Source of the DNA: Bacteroidaceae bacterium
GTDB taxonomy: Bacteria; Bacteroidota; Bacteroidia; Bacteroidales; Bacteroidaceae
Length of the DNA: 59,844 bases
Assembly: GCA_024698925.1 (NCBI GenBank)
Contig: JAILQO010000018.1
Coordinates: 1 to 59,844 of the forward strand
Reading direction: 5' to 3'
Part shown: piece after piece, positions 28,011-35,641 of the stretch
How the letters are laid out: each line of letters starts with the position of its first letter
Numbering within the stretch: position 1 is the first letter of the stretch
Position numbers and translations under genes: made by a program
The notes under the pieces: model-generated
The model's input: only the letters and a program-made list of their open reading frames with translations
Told to the model about the DNA's origin: nothing
Database searches by the model: none

Positions 28011-28059
28011 CCTTAAGTAATCTGAACATAAAAAGTATACCTTTTGTATCCAGAAACCT
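28011..28059 (+). repeat. dispersed intergenic repeat, copy A
   Basis: About 49 bases (CTTAAGTAATC...AAAGTATACCTTTT...AGAAACCT) strongly similar to 31649-31697. The surrounding 27976-28378 has no convincing gene: a 65-codon ORF at 28142-28339 is Lys/Arg-rich with no recognisable features. Confidence 0.65.
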
Positions 28060-28378
28060 TAACCTTTTATATCTAAGAACCTCAAGGTTTCGTTTCGCAG
28101 AACCTTAACACGACTATTTCATAGCCCGAATTGGCTATCAGATGATACGACAGATATATAATATGCATAAATATACAAATGCAAAAGAGAGGGATTTGGG
28201 GGCTGCGGGCTGCAAATTGAAGGGTGGGAGAGGGAAGAAAAAGATGCTAAATAGGGAGGTTGAAAGTGTCTCGCGAGGAAATTCTTACTCCCTAGGCAAG
28301 GAAAAATATTTTCCTAGGCAGCGCGTAAAAATGCCTTAGTTAAAGAAATTATTCTATATGAATGGGTTACGCAAGAGC

Positions 28379-28553
28379 ATTCACAGATTCACAGATTCAC
28401 AGTTATTTTTCGAACCCCCACCCCGCTCTAACCTGGATATATATTGTATATTTATTTATATATATAAATATTTATACATAAATATAGAGAAGAAAAGAGG
28501 TGTAAGGGAGGGGTACCCCTTGAAAAATATACTGTGAATTGTGAATCTGTGAA
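28379..28553. repeat. imperfect long inverted repeat (MITE-like)
   Basis: The left arm (28379-28414) starts with a tandem ATTCACAG and continues AGTTATTTTTCGAA; the right arm (28520-28553) is its near complement, TTGAAAAATATACTGTGAA then TTGTGAATCTGTGAA. About 100 very AT-rich bases with a TATATATA palindrome separate them. No ORF inside. Confidence 0.6.
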
Positions 28554-28568
28554 GGGTAAGACAAATGA

Positions 28569-28605
28569 AGCCCGCAACGAACCCGTCTGGCTCACCATCC
28601 AATAG
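28569..28605 (+). repeat. ARNEPVWLTIQ-encoding repeat, copy 1
   Basis: 33 bases identical to copies at 56263-56299 and 58785-58821. Read on the plus strand it gives ARNEPVWLTIQ followed by TAG, the C-terminus of a DUF5675-type protein; no such gene precedes it here. Confidence 0.75.
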
Positions 28606-28651
28606 ACCTCACAAGGCTTGTAACGAATAAGATTCATCTAACATGGTAACC

Positions 28652-29128
28652 AAAAGGGGAGGGACAATCAGTCTCTCCCCCTTTTTTTTGCTTGTTCTGG
28701 AATGAATGTCTTATTGGGGCTTACTTGCTGAAGACTTTCTTCAGTTCCCTTTCAATTTGCTCTCCACGCAGGCCGCGCCTTACTACTTTGCCGTCGGGGG
28801 CAAAGAGGATGATTTCCGGGATGCCGGTGATGCCGTATAGGTCTTCGGCAATATCCTGGGCGTTGATGATTTGCGGATAGGGAACTTTTTCTTCCTCGAT
28901 GGCCTGTAGCGTATCTTCGGGCTTGTCCCAGGCGGCGATGCCGAGGACTTGCAGGCCCTGGTCTTTATACTTGTTGTAAGCGGCGATGAGGTTGGGAATC
29001 TCGCCTCTGCAAGGGCCGCACCACGATGCCCAGAAATCGACGAGCACATACTTGCCGCGACCTACATAGTCGGAGAGCCGCGTTGTCTTGCCTTCGTACT
29101 CCACAGCGAAGTCCTTGAACATATCGCC
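28652..29128. repeat. duplicated segment, copy 1
   Basis: About 477 bases nearly identical to 49530-50005, covering the hairpin terminator and the thioredoxin-domain half of the TlpA-like gene. Similarity ends abruptly at the codons before GDMFKDFAVEYEG. Confidence 0.88.
28656..28690. terminator. terminator downstream of the first TlpA-like gene
   Basis: A 9-bp stem (GGGGAGGGA with TCTCTCCCC, one G-U) and a 7-base loop. There is a T8 run on the plus side and A4 on the left, so it is usable in both directions. Duplicated at 49533. Confidence 0.75.
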
Positions 29129-29776
29129 CTCTTTAGGACGATTAAGCTGTGTGTTAATTCTTTTTTCAAGTTGAACGACGATAGGTTGCTGCTGAACGGC
29201 CTCATCGCATTGTCCTATAAGCGCAAGCACTTCCTTAGCGTCTTTCTCCGATTGATGCCTCATCGCCGTCAGCATTAGCGCGGCAGTTATGTCGCTTCGG
29301 TGTCGTAAAATGTAGTTTTGGATGAAACTATTAGCCTTGTCTATATCACCCTTCCGTATGGTTTTCCCATACTCTCGGGTAGCACTAAACAGAGAATCGT
29401 TCAGCGCTGTACCTTCAATGACAGCCGATTGTTCTTCCATCATAATAGAAATATTACCACTTTCCAGAATAAAGGGAATGTGATTGGTGCGAACACCACC
29501 AGTAATCCTCATTTCCAACATCAGAGCTGCCAGCTGAGGCTTTCCCACCTTCCCGCTAATTACAATTTTATTATCTTTCAGTGCAAACTTCGCCGTAATC
29601 GGCTTTTTTGTGGCGTACTCGGCCAGATAGAAGGTGTCGATGACAACTTTATGCTTTGCCATCTCTTCAACCATAGCTGATATGTCAGCCTTGATGGTGT
29701 AGTACTTCTCTTGTGCCCATCCTGCTATAGTGCAGCAAGCAAGCATCGCTATGATAAATACTCTTTTCATTTTCAT
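28721..29776 (-). CDS. TlpA-like thiol-disulfide oxidoreductase with DUF4369-like N-terminus (paralog 1)
   Basis: A secreted/periplasmic 351-residue protein; signal peptide MKMKRVFIIAMLACCTIAGWAQ. The N-terminal half (about 25-215) is a DUF4369-type beta domain; the C-terminal half is a TlpA/ResA-like thioredoxin fold with active site WASWCGPC and cis-Pro region TGIPEIILFAPDG. Such proteins reduce or exchange disulfides in the periplasm. The frame opens further upstream to 29812 through the G/C palindrome, so 29776 (or 29770) is chosen. The C-terminal about 135 residues are almost identical to the paralog at 49598-50659 while the N-terminal halves differ. Confidence 0.9.
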   Translation of the reverse strand: MKMKRVFIIAMLACCTIAGWAQEKYYTIKADISAMVEEMAKHKVVIDTFYLAEYATKKPITAKFALKDNKIVISGKVGKPQLAALMLEMRITGGVRTNHIPFILESGNISIMMEEQSAVIEGTALNDSLFSATREYGKTIRKGDIDKANSFIQNYILRHRSDITAALMLTAMRHQSEKDAKEVLALIGQCDEAVQQQPIVVQLEKRINTQLNRPKEGDMFKDFAVEYEGKTTRLSDYVGRGKYVLVDFWASWCGPCRGEIPNLIAAYNKYKDQGLQVLGIAAWDKPEDTLQAIEEEKVPYPQIINAQDIAEDLYGITGIPEIILFAPDGKVVRRGLRGEQIERELKKVFSK

Positions 29777-29800
29777 TATTTTATCATTTTTGTTTTCGTT

Positions 29801-29836
29801 CCCCTCCCTCACTGGGGAGGGGCTAGGGGAGAGGCC
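29801..29836 (+). repeat. G/C-rich palindrome copy 3
   Basis: CCCCTCCCTCACTGGGGAGG, then GGCTAGGGGAGAGGCC; the same orientation as copy 2. It ends 2 bases before the stop codon of the HTH gene, the same placement as copy 2 relative to korA. Confidence 0.75.
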
Positions 29837-29838
29837 GA

Positions 29839-30045
29839 TTATTCTTCCCTATGCTCCAGAATATCACCGGGTTGGCAATCTAAGACTTGGCAAATAGCTT
29901 CCAGGGTGGAGAAACGGATTGCCTTTGCCTTTCCCGTTTTCAGAATGGAGAGATTAGCGGCCGTAATGCCAATCTTCTCCGCCAGTTCTTGTGACGACAT
30001 TTTCCTCTTGGCCATCATCACATCTACATTAACTACTATACTCAT
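29839..30045 (-). CDS. small XRE/Cro-type HTH regulator (YozG-like)
   Basis: 68 residues from the start at 30045 (an alternative ATG is at 30054). A single helix-turn-helix: KRKMSSQELAEKIGITAANL, SILKTGKAKAIRFSTLEAIC, QVLDCQPGDILEHR. This family is commonly the last gene behind DUF2975 membrane proteins, as here, and is assumed to regulate the module. It lies 6 bases after the second DUF2975 gene. Confidence 0.88.
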   Translation of the reverse strand: MSIVVNVDVMMAKRKMSSQELAEKIGITAANLSILKTGKAKAIRFSTLEAICQVLDCQPGDILEHREE

Positions 30046-30060
30046 AATGTTCAATGAATT

Positions 30061-30756
30061 CTAGATGGTTAACTCCTGTTCGTCCTGCAACTCTTTACCC
30101 CTTAGGATAATCTGAGAAACGATCATCAAGACTAGTCCAAAAATAACATAGTAGATAATATTTCCATAATCTACACTAATATTAAGATAGGCTATATTAA
30201 TCTGCTTAATAATCATTGCTGTAGTTATTCTACCTGCTATGTAGTTTATAAGCAGTAAAACAAAAATCAATATGCCGGCTGTTTCTAGTTGACGAGCAAC
30301 CTTAGCCACAAAGACCTCTGCCTTGTAAACAGAACGGATTACCTTAAAAAAGATGACAAGCAGAGAAATTGCCAATATAGAATAAATCACTATGTTAAAG
30401 ATGCCTAAATAGTAAAGTCCTTTTCCTTTCACGCGTTCTGCGGGAATCTTGATTTTTGCCTTTTGAATGTTCAGATAACAAGAGTTCTTACCTGAATTAC
30501 TTACCAGATACTTACCTTCTGCAACTTGATCGGCTTTTACTTTTACCTCAAAACTAACCAAGGGTTTTGTATAAGTAGCGACACCGCCATTTACTTCCTT
30601 TGTTGTCACAAAATCCTCTGGCAGGGGTGCTATAGTGAGGCCTTCATCAGCATCCTTTGTCCAACTTGAATACTCATATGTGAAAATACCGCCAAAATAA
30701 TGATATATTAATACAACAGCCAACAAAGTGGTGTAAATCTTCAATTTATTTTTCAT
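30061..30756 (-). CDS. DUF2975-like membrane protein
   Basis: 231 residues. Four membrane segments (about 6-25, 122-145, 165-187, 203-223) with a large extracytoplasmic loop between the first two; C-terminus RGKELQDEQELTI. It shares its terminal EEQELTI-like tail with the upstream gene, so the two are probably paralogs. An earlier in-frame ATG at 30786 adds ten polar residues. Function unknown; typical partner of a YozG-type HTH. Confidence 0.75.
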   Translation of the reverse strand: MKNKLKIYTTLLAVVLIYHYFGGIFTYEYSSWTKDADEGLTIAPLPEDFVTTKEVNGGVATYTKPLVSFEVKVKADQVAEGKYLVSNSGKNSCYLNIQKAKIKIPAERVKGKGLYYLGIFNIVIYSILAISLLVIFFKVIRSVYKAEVFVAKVARQLETAGILIFVLLLINYIAGRITTAMIIKQINIAYLNISVDYGNIIYYVIFGLVLMIVSQIILRGKELQDEQELTI

Positions 30757-30798
30757 AACACTGTTATTATATTTTTCAATTTTCAACTTTCATTTTTC

Positions 30799-31290
30799 TC
30801 AAATAGTCAACTCCTGCTCCTCTCGCAGTTTGATGCCAAGAAAAAAGACTTCGGCTATAATCAGAAAGATGAGCCCTAGTATTATCGGAAGCGACTCAAA
30901 CAGGAACGCCGAACCTACGTTTATAGCTCTAGTTGGCGGTTCTATCCTTTGATTTATTAATATGGCGGGGAAAGCAAAAATACTCATGTATAATAATGCT
31001 CCTCCAGCCCAGCGGAGCAAGGAAACATTCTCCCTAACAAAAATCTTGTCCCTGTTGACATTCAGAATGAATCTTATAAATGAGACTATTCCTCGAATCA
31101 TAGGATAAAGGGAGAGAATAGTAAAGATGAGCACTGTCACAGTAAAGATGATATTAAAGGTGGTATCTGAATCTAAAGCAATATAACCAATAATTCTGGT
31201 GAAAGAAAAATAGCCTTTCAACTCAAAAATGATTTTTACTGCAAGTATTACCAGCGTTAGCAAACACAGTACATTTAATCTCTTTTTCAT
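30799..31290 (-). CDS. DUF2975 membrane protein
   Basis: 163 residues with four hydrophobic segments (about 5-24, 45-70, 95-112, 130-152) and the charged C-terminus LREEQELTI. First gene of the DUF2975-DUF2975-HTH operon, with a good promoter 45 bases upstream. Function unknown. Confidence 0.78.
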   Translation of the reverse strand: MKKRLNVLCLLTLVILAVKIIFELKGYFSFTRIIGYIALDSDTTFNIIFTVTVLIFTILSLYPMIRGIVSFIRFILNVNRDKIFVRENVSLLRWAGGALLYMSIFAFPAILINQRIEPPTRAINVGSAFLFESLPIILGLIFLIIAEVFFLGIKLREEQELTI

Positions 31291-31334
31291 ACATTTTATC
31301 GTTTTTGGTTAGTAATTTATTGTTTTTCGATATG

Positions 31335-31365
31335 CAAAAGTATGATGTATTTTTGAAACCACCAA
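31335..31365 (-). promoter_or_regulatory. promoter of the DUF2975-HTH operon
   Basis: Minus strand TTG (31363-31365), 20-base spacer, TACTTTTG (31335-31342). Confidence 0.7.
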
Positions 31366-31371
31366 GAAAAA

Positions 31372-31557
31372 TTACAAAAAATTATTGAAAAACGATAATT
31401 TTTTTCCATTTTGCAAAAAAACAGCCCTACAAGACTTCTCATGCAGGGCTGTTTGCTGCTCCAGTGGGTTACCCATTGCAGACAGGGCGGCGATGGTGAG
31501 CTCATCCTCAAAGAGATTCTCGCCCTTCGGCTTCCTATATATCGTCGTTTTCTTCAT
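31372..31557 (-). pseudogene. short ORF, possible gene remnant ending in a hairpin
   Basis: 61 codons; the first about 33 (MKKTTIYRKPKGENLFEDEL...MGNPLEQ) look protein-like and faintly resemble the N-terminus of IS5/IS1182-type transposases. The rest reads through a terminator-like hairpin (AAACAGCCCT/AGGGCTGTTT, about 31421-31456) followed by T's on the minus strand. An imperfect -7 box TACCTTAG lies upstream. Probably a truncated gene; a leader peptide is the alternative. Confidence 0.3.
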
Positions 31558-31648
31558 AATTACGTCGTTCTCTACTGCTAAGGTACATATTCTTGTTGAA
31601 ATATCATCAGATTCCTCTGACTTACTGATGGTTAATTTTTAGAACGTC

Positions 31649-31697
31649 CCTTAAGTAATCCGACCTAAAAAAGTATACCTTTTATATCTAGAAACCT
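31649..31697 (+). repeat. dispersed intergenic repeat, copy B
   Basis: Partner of 28011-28059. It is followed by AAGGCATATCGCT and GAGAAACGGCC motifs (31748-31775) that recur inverted after recX. No gene between 31558 and 31857. Confidence 0.65.
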
Positions 31698-31857
31698 CTA
31701 GGTTTTTGGAAAGAAACCTATACATTTCTTATCCCCCTAATAGTAAGAAGGCATATCGCTGTTAGAGAAACGGCCTGTTGCTCTTTGTGGGACTACTGTT
31801 CCGTAATTGCAGAAAGGCCTTTGCACAATTGCGGAAAGGGCTTCGCGAAAAAAAATC

Positions 31858-32079
31858 TATGAACAACGAGGCACCTTCCACCATTTAGGAATTATCCAAT
31901 TGATTCTCATGTTATTGACCACGTGGAAGGTGTGCTAAAACCTTCCACTAACCTTCCACTGACAGAAAATAGAGTCAGTGGAGGGTGAGTGGAGAGTTTG
32001 GGCACAGCCTCCACGCATCTAACGACCTATTATATAGCCCATTAACTATCAAATGGTGGAAGGTGCCTCGTTGTTCATA
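31858..32079. repeat. 222-bp element with perfect 29-bp terminal inverted repeats
   Basis: 31858-31886 and 32051-32079 are exact reverse complements (TATGAACAACGAGGCACC... and ...GGTGCCTCGTTGTTCATA). Inside, the octamer CCTTCCAC or its complement occurs several more times, and a CCACTGAC...GTCAGTGG hairpin (about 31963-31983) sits at the centre. No ORF inside. Confidence 0.8.
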
Positions 32080-32158
32080 AGAAAAATATTGTGGGCACCA
32101 AAGGAGACATCAAAGATTTACTATAAATAGGTAATTATATATAGGTTTTATAGGAACA

Positions 32159-32641
32159 TTGGTCAATGCAGAATGGGGCATTAAGGCGGCTCAAACGGGG
32201 CGTTTGGTTACCTCATTTAGGAACAACCCTAGAGGCAAACAATCGCGTGCCTTAAGGCAACTTTTGCTGAATAATGGTATTGTTTTTGAACAAGAAAAGG
32301 GATTTGATTGGCTGGTATATAATCGACGTATGTTTTTAGATTTCTTCCTTCCAGAATATGGTGTCGCAATCGAATGTCAAGGTAAACAGCACTTTTCTCC
32401 AACGGAAATATTTGGAGGTGAAGAGTTTTACAAGATGACGATAGAACGAGATAAAGTAAAAAAGAGATTATGTGAAGAACATGGTATTCGTGTGTTATAT
32501 TACTCGAGGTCACGTATAGATTATCCATACCCTGTATTTGAAAGTATGAGGCAACTACTGAAAGCAATAAAAGATAAAGGAATTGTTGCGGATAATAATA
32601 AATGGCGTAATCTTCAGTTTGAATTGGAATTTGAGGATTAA
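32159..32641 (+). CDS. PD-(D/E)XK-like nuclease-fold protein, possibly 5'-truncated
   Basis: 160 codons from a TTG; the frame is open back to 32135 but contains no ATG or GTG. Features: RGKQSRALRQLLLNNGIVFE, then RRMFLDFFLPEYGVAIECQG with KQHF (the Asp...Glu-x-Gln core of a restriction-like fold) and a Cys-containing ...LCEEHGIRVLYYSR strand. Similar proteins often carry N-terminal zinc-ribbon repeats that are absent here, so a truncated remnant is possible. AT-rich compared with the neighbours, and set among repeats, suggesting transfer. Confidence 0.55.
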   Translation: MVNAEWGIKAAQTGRLVTSFRNNPRGKQSRALRQLLLNNGIVFEQEKGFDWLVYNRRMFLDFFLPEYGVAIECQGKQHFSPTEIFGGEEFYKMTIERDKVKKRLCEEHGIRVLYYSRSRIDYPYPVFESMRQLLKAIKDKGIVADNNKWRNLQFELEFED

Positions 32642-32657
32642 TATAATCTACAAAGAA

Positions 32658-32710
32658 GTAGCGATTAATCTGATTCACACAAAGAAAACCACCAACTTTT
32701 TCACTATCAG
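32658..32710 (-). repeat. 53-bp dispersed repeat, copy 1
   Basis: About 47 of 53 bases match 53678-53730 in the opposite orientation, including AAGAAAACCACCAACTTTTT. In the other copy this repeat contains a promoter. Confidence 0.75.
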
Positions 32711-32790
32711 CTGCAAAAAAGAGGGTGGTGGAGGTTTAAGAAGCTATCCAAGTGTGGAGCGTTGCAAGCGCCGAGCGTAAGGATTTTATT

Positions 32791-33831
32791 TTAATGCTTA
32801 CATATTTCCCACGCTAAAGCATTCAACGTATTGCACGCTTCGCGAGAAATAAGTTGGCGATTATTGCTATGAGGGAAGGGAGAAAGCAAGAGAAGACGAC
32901 CTTCGGCACATGCATAGAAACGTTCACCGGAGGGCTTCTGCATGGAATCAAAGCCATTGGATAATAGAACGATGAGTGGGAGCCCTTCCTCAAAGGCGGC
33001 ACGCATGATTTCTTTTTCACCAGGCGATATGGAAGGCGATACCAAGACTGCTCCTTGACGGGCACGGCTTAGAAAACGCTGCTTTTCCATCTCCAACAAT
33101 TCGGGCGCGATAGCGCGAGAGACCCGTACCTGTAACCGCTCCCTATCCGTAAGTAGAGCTATATTACCCACTGCGGAGCATTGCCACTGTCCTATCTCAA
33201 TGCCCTCGCGAACACGCAGCAATTCTGGTCTAGTTCGCTTCAGAGCCAAACGGTAGGGATTCTCTGCCAAGTAGGCCTTCATGACTTCAAGCTGACCTTC
33301 GTGTAACAAAATGCTATCATTATAGCCTCGCTCAAAAAGGAGGCCGGCTTCATGTCCGGTGTGGCGTTGAGTCGGCTGCTGTGACACAGCAGCTTGCGTG
33401 ACGTTGTTGAGGCCAGTTGTGGATCCAAATAGGCGGCGATATTCTTTATTGCAGGCTTGCTTGAAGCCAAGAATTACCTTGCCTAATCCTTCAGGTAAAT
33501 GACGAGTCACAAAAAGAATACCATGCAAGTGATCAGGCATCAATTGGAGGCTTATGATTTCTACCTCAGGATGATACTCTGGTATTGTCTTCCATACACA
33601 AGCTACGGCAGCGCCAAGAGGACTCTCTACAAGATGAGGACTATTTGGCCCAACACGACCAGCATTTACATCTCCCTCAATATGTCCAAGTAATGCGCGG
33701 CGCCCTTCTACAACAAGTGTTATCATGTATATTCGGCGCTCGTGGTAATCATTGGCTGACGCACGACGCTTCATGGATGGCTTACACTCGCCAGCATAAC
33801 GAAGATGTTTTTCCAACGCTTCCTTATCCAT
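32791..33831 (-). CDS. REP-associated-type tyrosine transposase (Y1/HUH) with long C-terminal extension
   Basis: 346 residues. The N-terminal about 180 residues match the Y1 transposase fold of RAYT proteins: YHERRIYMITLVVEGRRALL, then LMPDHLHGILFV (the HUH histidines His-x-His) and GFKQACNKEYRR with the candidate nucleophile Tyr. The remaining about 160 residues form a separate domain (GAVLVSPSISPGEKEIMR, LPLIVLLSNGF, GRLLLLSPFPH) with alternating strands like a Rossmann fold; it is not found in short IS200-type enzymes. RAYTs act on short palindromes, which are plentiful in this window, but no cognate was identified. It ends a stretch that includes trmH and nadA upstream. Confidence 0.85.
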   Translation of the reverse strand: MDKEALEKHLRYAGECKPSMKRRASANDYHERRIYMITLVVEGRRALLGHIEGDVNAGRVGPNSPHLVESPLGAAVACVWKTIPEYHPEVEIISLQLMPDHLHGILFVTRHLPEGLGKVILGFKQACNKEYRRLFGSTTGLNNVTQAAVSQQPTQRHTGHEAGLLFERGYNDSILLHEGQLEVMKAYLAENPYRLALKRTRPELLRVREGIEIGQWQCSAVGNIALLTDRERLQVRVSRAIAPELLEMEKQRFLSRARQGAVLVSPSISPGEKEIMRAAFEEGLPLIVLLSNGFDSMQKPSGERFYACAEGRLLLLSPFPHSNNRQLISREACNTLNALAWEICKH

Positions 33832-33863
33832 TTCTTTCTTGGTTGCTGGCTGACTTAGAGGTC

Positions 33864-34403
33864 TTAAAATGGGGAAAGTTGTTGGGCGAAGTGCCAGATG
33901 ACGATACCAGCGGTGACGCTGACGTTCATGGAATGTTTGGTGCCATACTGGGGTATCTCCAAACAGCCGCTGCAGGCATCGACAACGGTCTGCTGCACGC
34001 CCTTCACTTCATTACCAAGGATGACGGCATAGCGGCGTGAGGAATCGGGATGGAAGTCCTGGAGCATGGTGCTGCCATCACATTGTTCGACGGCGAGAAG
34101 GGTATAGCCTTCAGCACGAAGGGCGGCAACGGCTTCCATCGTGTCCTGAAAGTAGCGCCACGCTACACTATCCTCGGCGCCCAAAGCTGTCTTGTGAATC
34201 TCTGAATTAGGAGGCGTGGCGGTGATACCACAAAGAATGACCTCAGAGACACGAAATGCATCGGAGGTGCGGAATACACTACCTACATTATATAATGACC
34301 GTACACCGTCCAAAACAACTACCAGAGGCAGTTTCTCGGCCTCGTGGAACTGCTGGACGCTGATGCGGTCCATTTCGGTTATCTTGAGTTTACGGTACGT
34401 CAT
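33864..34403 (-). CDS. TrmH/SpoU-family RNA 2'-O-methyltransferase
   Basis: 179 residues of SPOUT fold: LVVVLDGVRSLYNVGSVFRT (motif 1), YAVILGNEVKGVQQTVVDAC (motif 2), CLEIPQYGTKHSMNVSVTAG (motif 3), giving the trefoil knot that binds S-adenosylmethionine. Such enzymes methylate ribose 2'-OH of tRNA or rRNA; which base is not readable. The start overlaps the nadA stop (ATGA), so the two are co-translated. Confidence 0.92.
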   Translation of the reverse strand: MTYRKLKITEMDRISVQQFHEAEKLPLVVVLDGVRSLYNVGSVFRTSDAFRVSEVILCGITATPPNSEIHKTALGAEDSVAWRYFQDTMEAVAALRAEGYTLLAVEQCDGSTMLQDFHPDSSRRYAVILGNEVKGVQQTVVDACSGCLEIPQYGTKHSMNVSVTAGIVIWHFAQQLSPF

Positions 34404-35344
34404 TTGCTGAGTTCAAGCATTCTTTCAATGGGCTTGATGGCCTTAGCGGCTATTTCCTTTGGAACCTGCACGACGGGTTGTTCGTCACGGAGGCAGCGAT
34501 ATACTTTCTCGAGGGTGACCATCTTCATGTACTCACACTCGTTGCAGGCGCAGGTACTGCCCGTCTCAGATAGTTCAGGGGGTGCGGGAATGAAGGTTTT
34601 CTGGGGTGCCTGCTTCTGCATCTCATGGAGAATGCCGCTCTCTGTAGCCACGATGAATTCTGTAGACTCATCAGCGATGGCGAACTTAAGGAGTGCAGCG
34701 GTACTGCCAACCTTATCTGCCAAAGCTACAACTGGGCCTTTACACTCGGGGTGAACCAATACCTTGGCTCCAGGATGGGCTGCTTTCAGCTCAAGGATTT
34801 TCTCGACGCTGAAGCGGGCATGGACGTGGCAGGCACCATTCCAGAGGAGCATGTTACGTCCAGTAATGGAATTGATGTAATTACCCAGATTCTGGTCAGG
34901 ACCAAAGATAATCTTGGCATCCTTGGGCAGCGACTCAACAATCTGACGGGCATTGCTGCTGGTAACGACAACGTCGGTGACTGCTTTAGTAGCTGCTGTG
35001 GTGTTCACGTAGCTGACTACAATATGGTCAGGATGTGCTGCGACAAACTCGCCAAAGGCATCGGCAGGACAGCTCTCAGCCAACGAACATGTAGCTGCAG
35101 GATCCGGAACAAGTACCTTCTTATTAGGACACAGGATAGCAGCTGTCTCACCCATGAAATGGACGCCACAGAGGACAATGATATCCGCATCCGTCTTTCC
35201 AGCCTGCTGTGCCAGCGCCAGGCTGTCACCGATGAAGTCTGCCAGATCCTGTACTTCGCCATCCACATAATAGTGAGCCATGATAACAGCATTCTTCTCA
35301 CGAGCGAGACGGCGTATTTCTTCTTTGAGTTCAGTTTTCGACAT
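34400..35344 (-). CDS. nadA: quinolinate synthase
   Basis: A 314-residue cytosolic [4Fe-4S] enzyme that condenses iminoaspartate with dihydroxyacetone phosphate to quinolinate in de novo NAD synthesis. Motifs: IMAHYYVDGEVQDLADFIGD, VLCGVHFMGETAAIL with the first cluster Cys in LCPNKK, VHPECKGPV, and the CACNECEYMKM group. NadB, which makes iminoaspartate, is encoded separately at 45565-47154. It is first in an operon with the TrmH-type gene. Confidence 0.96.
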   Translation of the reverse strand: MSKTELKEEIRRLAREKNAVIMAHYYVDGEVQDLADFIGDSLALAQQAGKTDADIIVLCGVHFMGETAAILCPNKKVLVPDPAATCSLAESCPADAFGEFVAAHPDHIVVSYVNTTAATKAVTDVVVTSSNARQIVESLPKDAKIIFGPDQNLGNYINSITGRNMLLWNGACHVHARFSVEKILELKAAHPGAKVLVHPECKGPVVALADKVGSTAALLKFAIADESTEFIVATESGILHEMQKQAPQKTFIPAPPELSETGSTCACNECEYMKMVTLEKVYRCLRDEQPVVQVPKEIAAKAIKPIERMLELSK

Positions 35345-35564
35345 ATTATTATTATAGTTGTTTATTTCTTTGATTTCTGCGAAGCGTATATGATGATAAT
35401 AATAGGCTATTCATTCTGTTGATAACTATGAATTAGGCCTTAGAATCAAATATTTAGGTTGTTGATAATTTTGTTTATATTGTTGAAAAGTATTTGAAAA
35501 GTATTTGCTAACTTTTTTTGAGTTGTGAAATATTTGACAGGTTGTAAGGATTTCGTCAGTTGTG

Positions 35565-35572
35565 CAAAGTTA
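35565..35572 (-). promoter_or_regulatory. -7 box in the long nadA leader region
   Basis: TAACTTTG on the minus strand, about 220 bases upstream of nadA. The 35345-35641 gap is AT-rich with repeated TTGTTGA/GTTATTG words and no gene. A long untranslated leader is possible; no known riboswitch was recognised. Confidence 0.4.
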
Positions 35573-35641
35573 TTGTGAGTTATTGTTGATTTATGAACGA
35601 AGTTATTGACAACGTAACTGACGTTTTTTTCTTTTTAGCAA

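Noticed and set aside
28142..28339. 65-codon ORF in the repeat-rich gap
   Set aside because: Lys/Arg-rich composition without any domain, no promoter at a sensible distance, overlaps AT-rich repeat DNA; probably chance.
35345..35641. Long nadA leader considered as an NAD riboswitch
   Set aside because: AT-rich with simple repeats; no stable conserved structure recognised, and known NAD riboswitches are described from other phyla.
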